Positions 59,613 through 64,000 of a stretch of 64,000 nt of DNA are shown in pieces (position 1 is the stretch's first letter; each line of letters begins with the position of its first letter). The stretch is taken from contig CM055615.1 of assembly GCA_029379385.1 (NCBI GenBank), forward strand, positions 5,580,001 through 5,644,000. Reading direction: 5' to 3'. The notes below the pieces were generated by a model. That model ran no database searches. It was not told the DNA's origin and worked only from the letters and a program-made list of their open reading frames with translations. Origin of the DNA: Quillaja saponaria (Eukaryota; Streptophyta; Magnoliopsida; Fabales; Quillajaceae). The position numbers and the translations under genes are program-made.

Positions 59613-60120
59613 GATTATAATTAGAATTAATTAATTGATTATTTATAGAGAAAGATGAGGTGGGATAAAAAACTAATATAAATGAGTATAATGTACATTA
59701 AACAATGGGTATGACTTCTATAGTTCTATCTAATAACTGGACTTGTCTAATTAACCAGATATAAATATTAATAATTGTAGAAAGTTAAAAAAATTAAATG
59801 AAAATACTAAACATTCTAAGGAATATAATTATGGTTTGAAAAACTAAAAACTAAATAAATTAAAAGTATTTATTGTCAAATTAAGACTTTTAATTGTCAT
59901 ATTTGCCACCAATATGAGTTCAATGATATTTGGCATCTAATTATACTCATAACTCATGTAACTTTTGGTTTGGTTTTAGATTTTTTTTTTTCCGTGTTAA
60001 GTATTGATGTATTTTTTAAAGTCTACTACAATGCCGATTATTTTAAAAAAAAATTAATTATTAGTTTTTATTGTCCACTAATTGAATTGAAGTCGCACCA
60101 TTAAGCTATACAATGGATAT
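57061..60120. other. Very AT-rich intergenic DNA
   Basis: Contains a CT then TA microsatellite at 57067-57098, a poly-A run near 58299-58317, about eleven C at 58710-58720, and a TA run at 59583-59611. Open frames at 58875-59120 and 59242-59427 show no family resemblance. Confidence 0.6.
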
Positions 60121-61147
60121 TGTAGGATAAATCATTTTTCAGCTTATAATAAATTGTCACATGGCACCTACAAGGCATCAAAACTATAAATTACAAAGCA
60201 TCATGTATCAAACTGAAGTTCTCATGTGCAATAATGATAACCAATGAAAACATAACATGTGACGTTAAATGAACAAATCACAAGATGCCACATATTTAAA
60301 ATAATTTACATCTTAACTATACTTTGACAATTCATGGTCAATAAAATTCTCGGCAAGTGTCAATTATGACAAAGAGAAAATAAAAATTCTCAAATAAAGA
60401 CATCACAATTTTCATCCAATAAGATTGTTTATTCCCATATGGCATTGAGCTCTCCTCAAAACTCTATAAATAGAGGGCTCACTCACCATTTGGAAGGGAG
60501 GAAAACAAAAGGAAGAAAGAGAAGCATCAGAGCTCTGCAGAACTCAAGTCTCAGGACCCTGCGAAACCTCAAGCCATCATCAAAAAGAGTTTTTCCCTAG
60601 CCATTAAAGACCTAACATACAACCATACATCAAGGAATCATTTCTAAACAAGCAAAAAGTCTAGAGATTTAAATCTAGTTCTTAATCAAATTCAACTTGT
60701 TCTAGATTAAGCTCCACGAGCCATAGTCTAAGAAATCAATTTCATGATCAAGCTTAAGGCCCATGAAGCCCCAACAATCCATCCTAAATCAACTGGTGAT
60801 TTCATAAGAATAATTAAGACTAAGACCGTTCTTTGTTCAATCGGATCCAGCCTCAAGCATTTGACTCTCGTAATAAAGCCACATGTCGTTGATGATCCAT
60901 TAACTACATCCTCAACGATAATCAAAATTGTTATTTTGAATAATTAGCATCATTTCATTCTGGATCAAGCTTTCAAGCCCTCGAATCAAATAAACTTTCA
61001 AGGAGATCAAATCAGAGGAGCTGTTCTTTCTATTGTAAAAGTATCAATATAGAGATTGGACCCTATTCACTGATATAAATTAATAAAAATACTATTTTGT
61101 ACACATTTCTTGTTATTTATTTTATAAGCTCAAAATCTGTGTTTACA
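60121..61147 (+). mobile_element. Candidate gypsy 5' LTR
   Basis: It begins TGTAGGATAA and ends GTGTTTACA (TG to CA). A strong TATA box CTCTATAAATAGAGG lies at 60461-60475. Right after it, TTTGACATGCCCAGTAGGA (61150-61168) resembles a degraded primer-binding site and leader of plant gypsy elements. The left boundary is an inference, as no second LTR is in the window. Confidence 0.55.
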
Positions 61148-61231
61148 AATTTGACATGCCCAGTAGGATAACTCTGCCTCTCATCTCCTTCTCATTTCAA
61201 GAAAATCTTTACATCTACATCACAGAATCTC

Positions 61232-62503
61232 ATGGCCACCGTAAAAGATCAAGCCGACAACAATTTTGGTACCACTGCCAAATTCATCATCTCCTTTGCC
61301 ATTGATGTTGATTCCACCAACACGATCTCATACAATGTATCGATCATACAAAATGGTCAAAGTCCATTAATCAACAATTTCTTGAATTGGTTAATCAAGT
61401 CATGACCCAAACTTTAATCATCTATGATATCCACGCCATTGGAAAACCAAACCACACTTTTAACGATGGAGATTCATCTTCCTTAAAGAATTTGAAATTA
61501 TCTAGGGGTAACACTCCATGCTCTAATGCAGATTATCGTGTTTCTACTATCTCTGAAATGTTGCCTATAAGTTTGAATGGTGAGTTGATGTCTTCCAATG
61601 AATATGGTCTCTTGTATTGATTGAATGCAAGTCATGGTGATTGAAACTTCAATTGTGGAAGATAAGGTACTCGAATTAGAGAAGAAGATCTTGCTCATCA
61701 CTAAAACTGTTGAAGACAAAGATTTGGAGATTGCTAATCTCGTGAACAAGTTGGAGATGCAAAACAGTATTGAGCCAAGTCAACAACCAACTTTCATTCC
61801 TGGTTTGACTTCAAATATTGTTGTCAGTGGACAAAGAAAAAAAGAAAGAAGAACTTGGCTTTTCTCAACAACTTTCCACTTCCATTGTGACGATTTCAAT
61901 ACAGCAGTTGCAGGACATGATCACCAACACCATCCGAGCAAAATACTGATGATTTCCACAAAATTTACTTTTGAATTCAAAGCTATACATGAAGTGGATT
62001 GACAACATGAAAATTCCTCTCGGGTATCAACCTTTAAAGTTAAACTAGTTTGATGGAAATGGAAACCCTAAACAACACGTTGCACATTTCATTGAGACTT
62101 GTGAAAATGTTGGGACATGGAGAGATACTCAACGTATAATCACCTTAATGGATCTCTCCAACATTAAACAATGGAGAGATGAGTCTGTATTAACTACATC
62201 AACCAATGGAGAGCACTGAGCTTAGAATGTAAAGAGCAAGTATAAGAAATATCCATAGTTGAAATGTGTTCTTAAGGCATGCATTGAGAGCTTTTGTACA
62301 TTCTTAAGAGAATCAAGCCTAGTACATTTGAAGAGTTTGCAACCTGTGCACATGACATGGAGTTAAGCATAGCGAGCCATGGAAATTACAAACCTCCCAT
62401 GCCCCATCAACTAAACAAGTGGAAAATTGTAAAGAGTGTAGAAGTGAGTGAAGGGGAAAACGACACAAGTTTGTTTAGTTCCCATAACTTGAACAATCAT
62501 TGA
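61232..62503 (+). pseudogene. Ty3/gypsy gag remnant
   Basis: The frame opens at ATG 61232 (MATVKDQADNNFGTT) and stops after about 56 codons. Gag blocks continue in other frames: a coiled-coil-like stretch LEKKILLITKTVEDKDLEIA at 61625-62002, QFDGNGNPKQHVAHFIETCE-like sequence near 62045-62105, and RIKPSTFEEFATCAHDMELS at 62294-62503. Between the last two, the central gag part is deleted (near 62110-62150). It matches the retrotransposon gag family with the KPxTFEELATxAHDMEL signature. It is inactive. Confidence 0.75.
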
Positions 62504-62539
62504 CTCAAATATGACCAATACTCCTGGATAAGAGCCTAA

Positions 62540-63150
62540 CTGTCAACGGTTTCCAAAGTGAAACACTTAAATAAAACTTCCTTAACATGAGTTTAAATTG
62601 TCTCTAAAAAAAAAAGATTCCTCATCAAGAGATTAAACTATCTCCAAAGTTTCAAAATTACTTAGCACGAAATGAAACTCTTTCAAAACATGAAGATTCC
62701 TCAACATGAAATGAAACTACTCCAAAACTTTAAAATTCCTTAGCATGAACTGAAACTACTTTAAAACTATAAGTTTCCTCAACACAAGTAGAAGCTACTA
62801 CAAATCTTCAAACTTTCTCAGCATGAAATGAAACAGTTCCAAAACTTCAAATTCCTCAGCATGAATAGAAATTGATCTAAATCTTCAAACTTCCTCAGTA
62901 CGAACTGAAACTACTCCAAAACTTCAAGTTTCCCTAGCACGAAATGAAAGTGCTTCAAATCTTTAAACTTGCTTAACAGGAAATGAAATTGATCCAAATC
63001 TTCAAAGTTCATTAGAAAGAAGTGAAACTGCTTCCAAAGCTTTAAAATTCCTCAACACAAAGTAAAACTGTATCAAAACTTCAAGATTCCTCTACACGTC
63101 ATCAAACTAACTCAAATTCTCAAACTTTTTCTAAGCACGAACTAAAATTG
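62540..63150 (+). repeat. About 39-bp minisatellite, 15 units
   Basis: Units follow the pattern CCTCAGCATGAAATGAAAC, then CTCCAAAACTTCAAA. Unit starts were counted near 62578, 62615, 62660, 62695, 62735, 62775, 62815, 62853, 62890, 62930, 62967, 63007, 63047, 63087 and 63125. Units are diverged. The array follows gag, a position where noncoding tandem arrays are common in plant gypsy elements. Confidence 0.85.
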
Positions 63151-63479
63151 CATTGAAGAAGAAAAAAAAAACTTTGTTGTTCTACTCATTGTCAACATGA
63201 GTATAAACTGTGTAAGACTTGAGATAAATATGTGTCTTGAGCTACATTTTGACTTGATACCTTTTTAGGTATTGCAAATAGCTTAGTTGTTTACTAAGTT
63301 TAGTTACATGAAATTAAAAATTCAACAAAAAGACGAGATATAGTAAATATATATTTATATATATCATTCTCTTTGATTTATAACAAAAAAAATAAAAATG
63401 ATGTAGTAGGAAAATAAGTCAGTGTCGTTTTTGTTATGCACAATGCTTTCTTGAAGTCAGGACCCTTCATAATTGTTTT

Positions 63480-64000
63480 TAAATATGGTGATAGTGGATC
63501 CAAGACCAGGGACAGAAGGGCATATTTTGAATTGACCAAGATCGCGCTATAGACAGTGAGCTTAATGCCATGGACAGAGTTGAAAATCTGGGACTTAGAA
63601 TGCATCTATGTTTACTTTAATTAACAGAGCAGATAACAAATGTAATGATAGTGAGTCCAAGGTCAGTGGCAGAAATGCATATCACGAATTGACCAAGAGT
63701 ATGCCGTAGGCAGTAAGCTTAAGACCATGGACAGAGATGGAAAGCTTGGACCAGTCAAGGACTTGTCTATGTTTTCTTCAATTGGAAGAGCAAATTGCGA
63801 AGATAATGATGGTGAGTTAAAGACCAAGGACAAAATTGCATATCTCAAACTAACTAAGAGTATGCCGTAGATAATAAGCTAAAGGTCATGGACTAAAATA
63901 CAAATTTGGGACCAGCTAAGGACGCATCTACTTTCTTTTCAGTTGACAGAGTATATCGTAAAAATAGTAACAGTGAGTCCAAAGCCAGGAACCAAATTGT
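63480..64000 (+). repeat. About 160-bp tandem repeat, more than 3 units, open at the right
   Basis: The core ATAGTGAGTCCAAGGTCAG recurs in variants at 63491, 63648, 63809 and 63970, spaced 157, 161 and 161. Units also share ATGCATATC..AATTGACCAAGAGTATG and GACCATGGACAGAG. The array continues past the window end. Confidence 0.88.

Overview
The window is nuclear DNA of a flowering plant, most likely a eudicot. It has two intron-bearing housekeeping genes with plant-type protein sequences, GT-AG introns that are AT-rich, an Au-type SINE, RTE-clade LINE remnants and many decayed Ty3/gypsy retrotransposons. The species cannot be named from the sequence alone.

The two real protein genes converge. 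Plant bimodular GTP cyclohydrolase I (first committed step of folate and pterin synthesis) lies on the plus strand: exon 1 at 5641-5854, exon 2 at 8981-10161, 464 aa. VPS3 (TGF-beta-receptor-associated-protein-1-like CORVET tethering subunit) lies on the minus strand at 37136-20134. I rebuilt it as 14 exons in continuous frame (1017 aa); every junction has GT and AG and every phase matches. The two proteins have no evident functional link; their adjacency is simply genome layout.

Layout: 1-4640 is an Athila/Tat-like gypsy derelict with inverted LTR-like blocks. 4641-10161 is the GTP cyclohydrolase locus. 11920-18180 holds two different minus-strand gypsy fragments separated by two LTR-like blocks. 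20134-37136 is VPS3; intron 7 holds an RTE LINE carrying a nested Au SINE and a nested TIR element, and other introns hold a solo-LTR-like element, a tRNA-like SINE candidate and an L1 zf-RVT fragment. 37.6-42.8 kb holds a dispersed noncoding repeat family in inverted and direct copies. 42.9-45.8 kb is a decayed RTE LINE. 48.2-53.3 kb holds two large noncoding repeats facing away from each other. 54.5-55.3 kb is a MITE-like element. 60.1 kb to the end is a plus-strand gypsy element (LTR, gag remnant, then two tandem-repeat arrays) that runs off the window.

I found no convincing previously undescribed gene system. The notable observations are structural: nested insertions with target-site duplications, a tandem duplication across the VPS3 stop codon, the repeat pair near 52 kb, and the tandem arrays behind a gypsy gag. 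All gene models come from reading splice signals and protein resemblance by eye, without database searches or transcripts.
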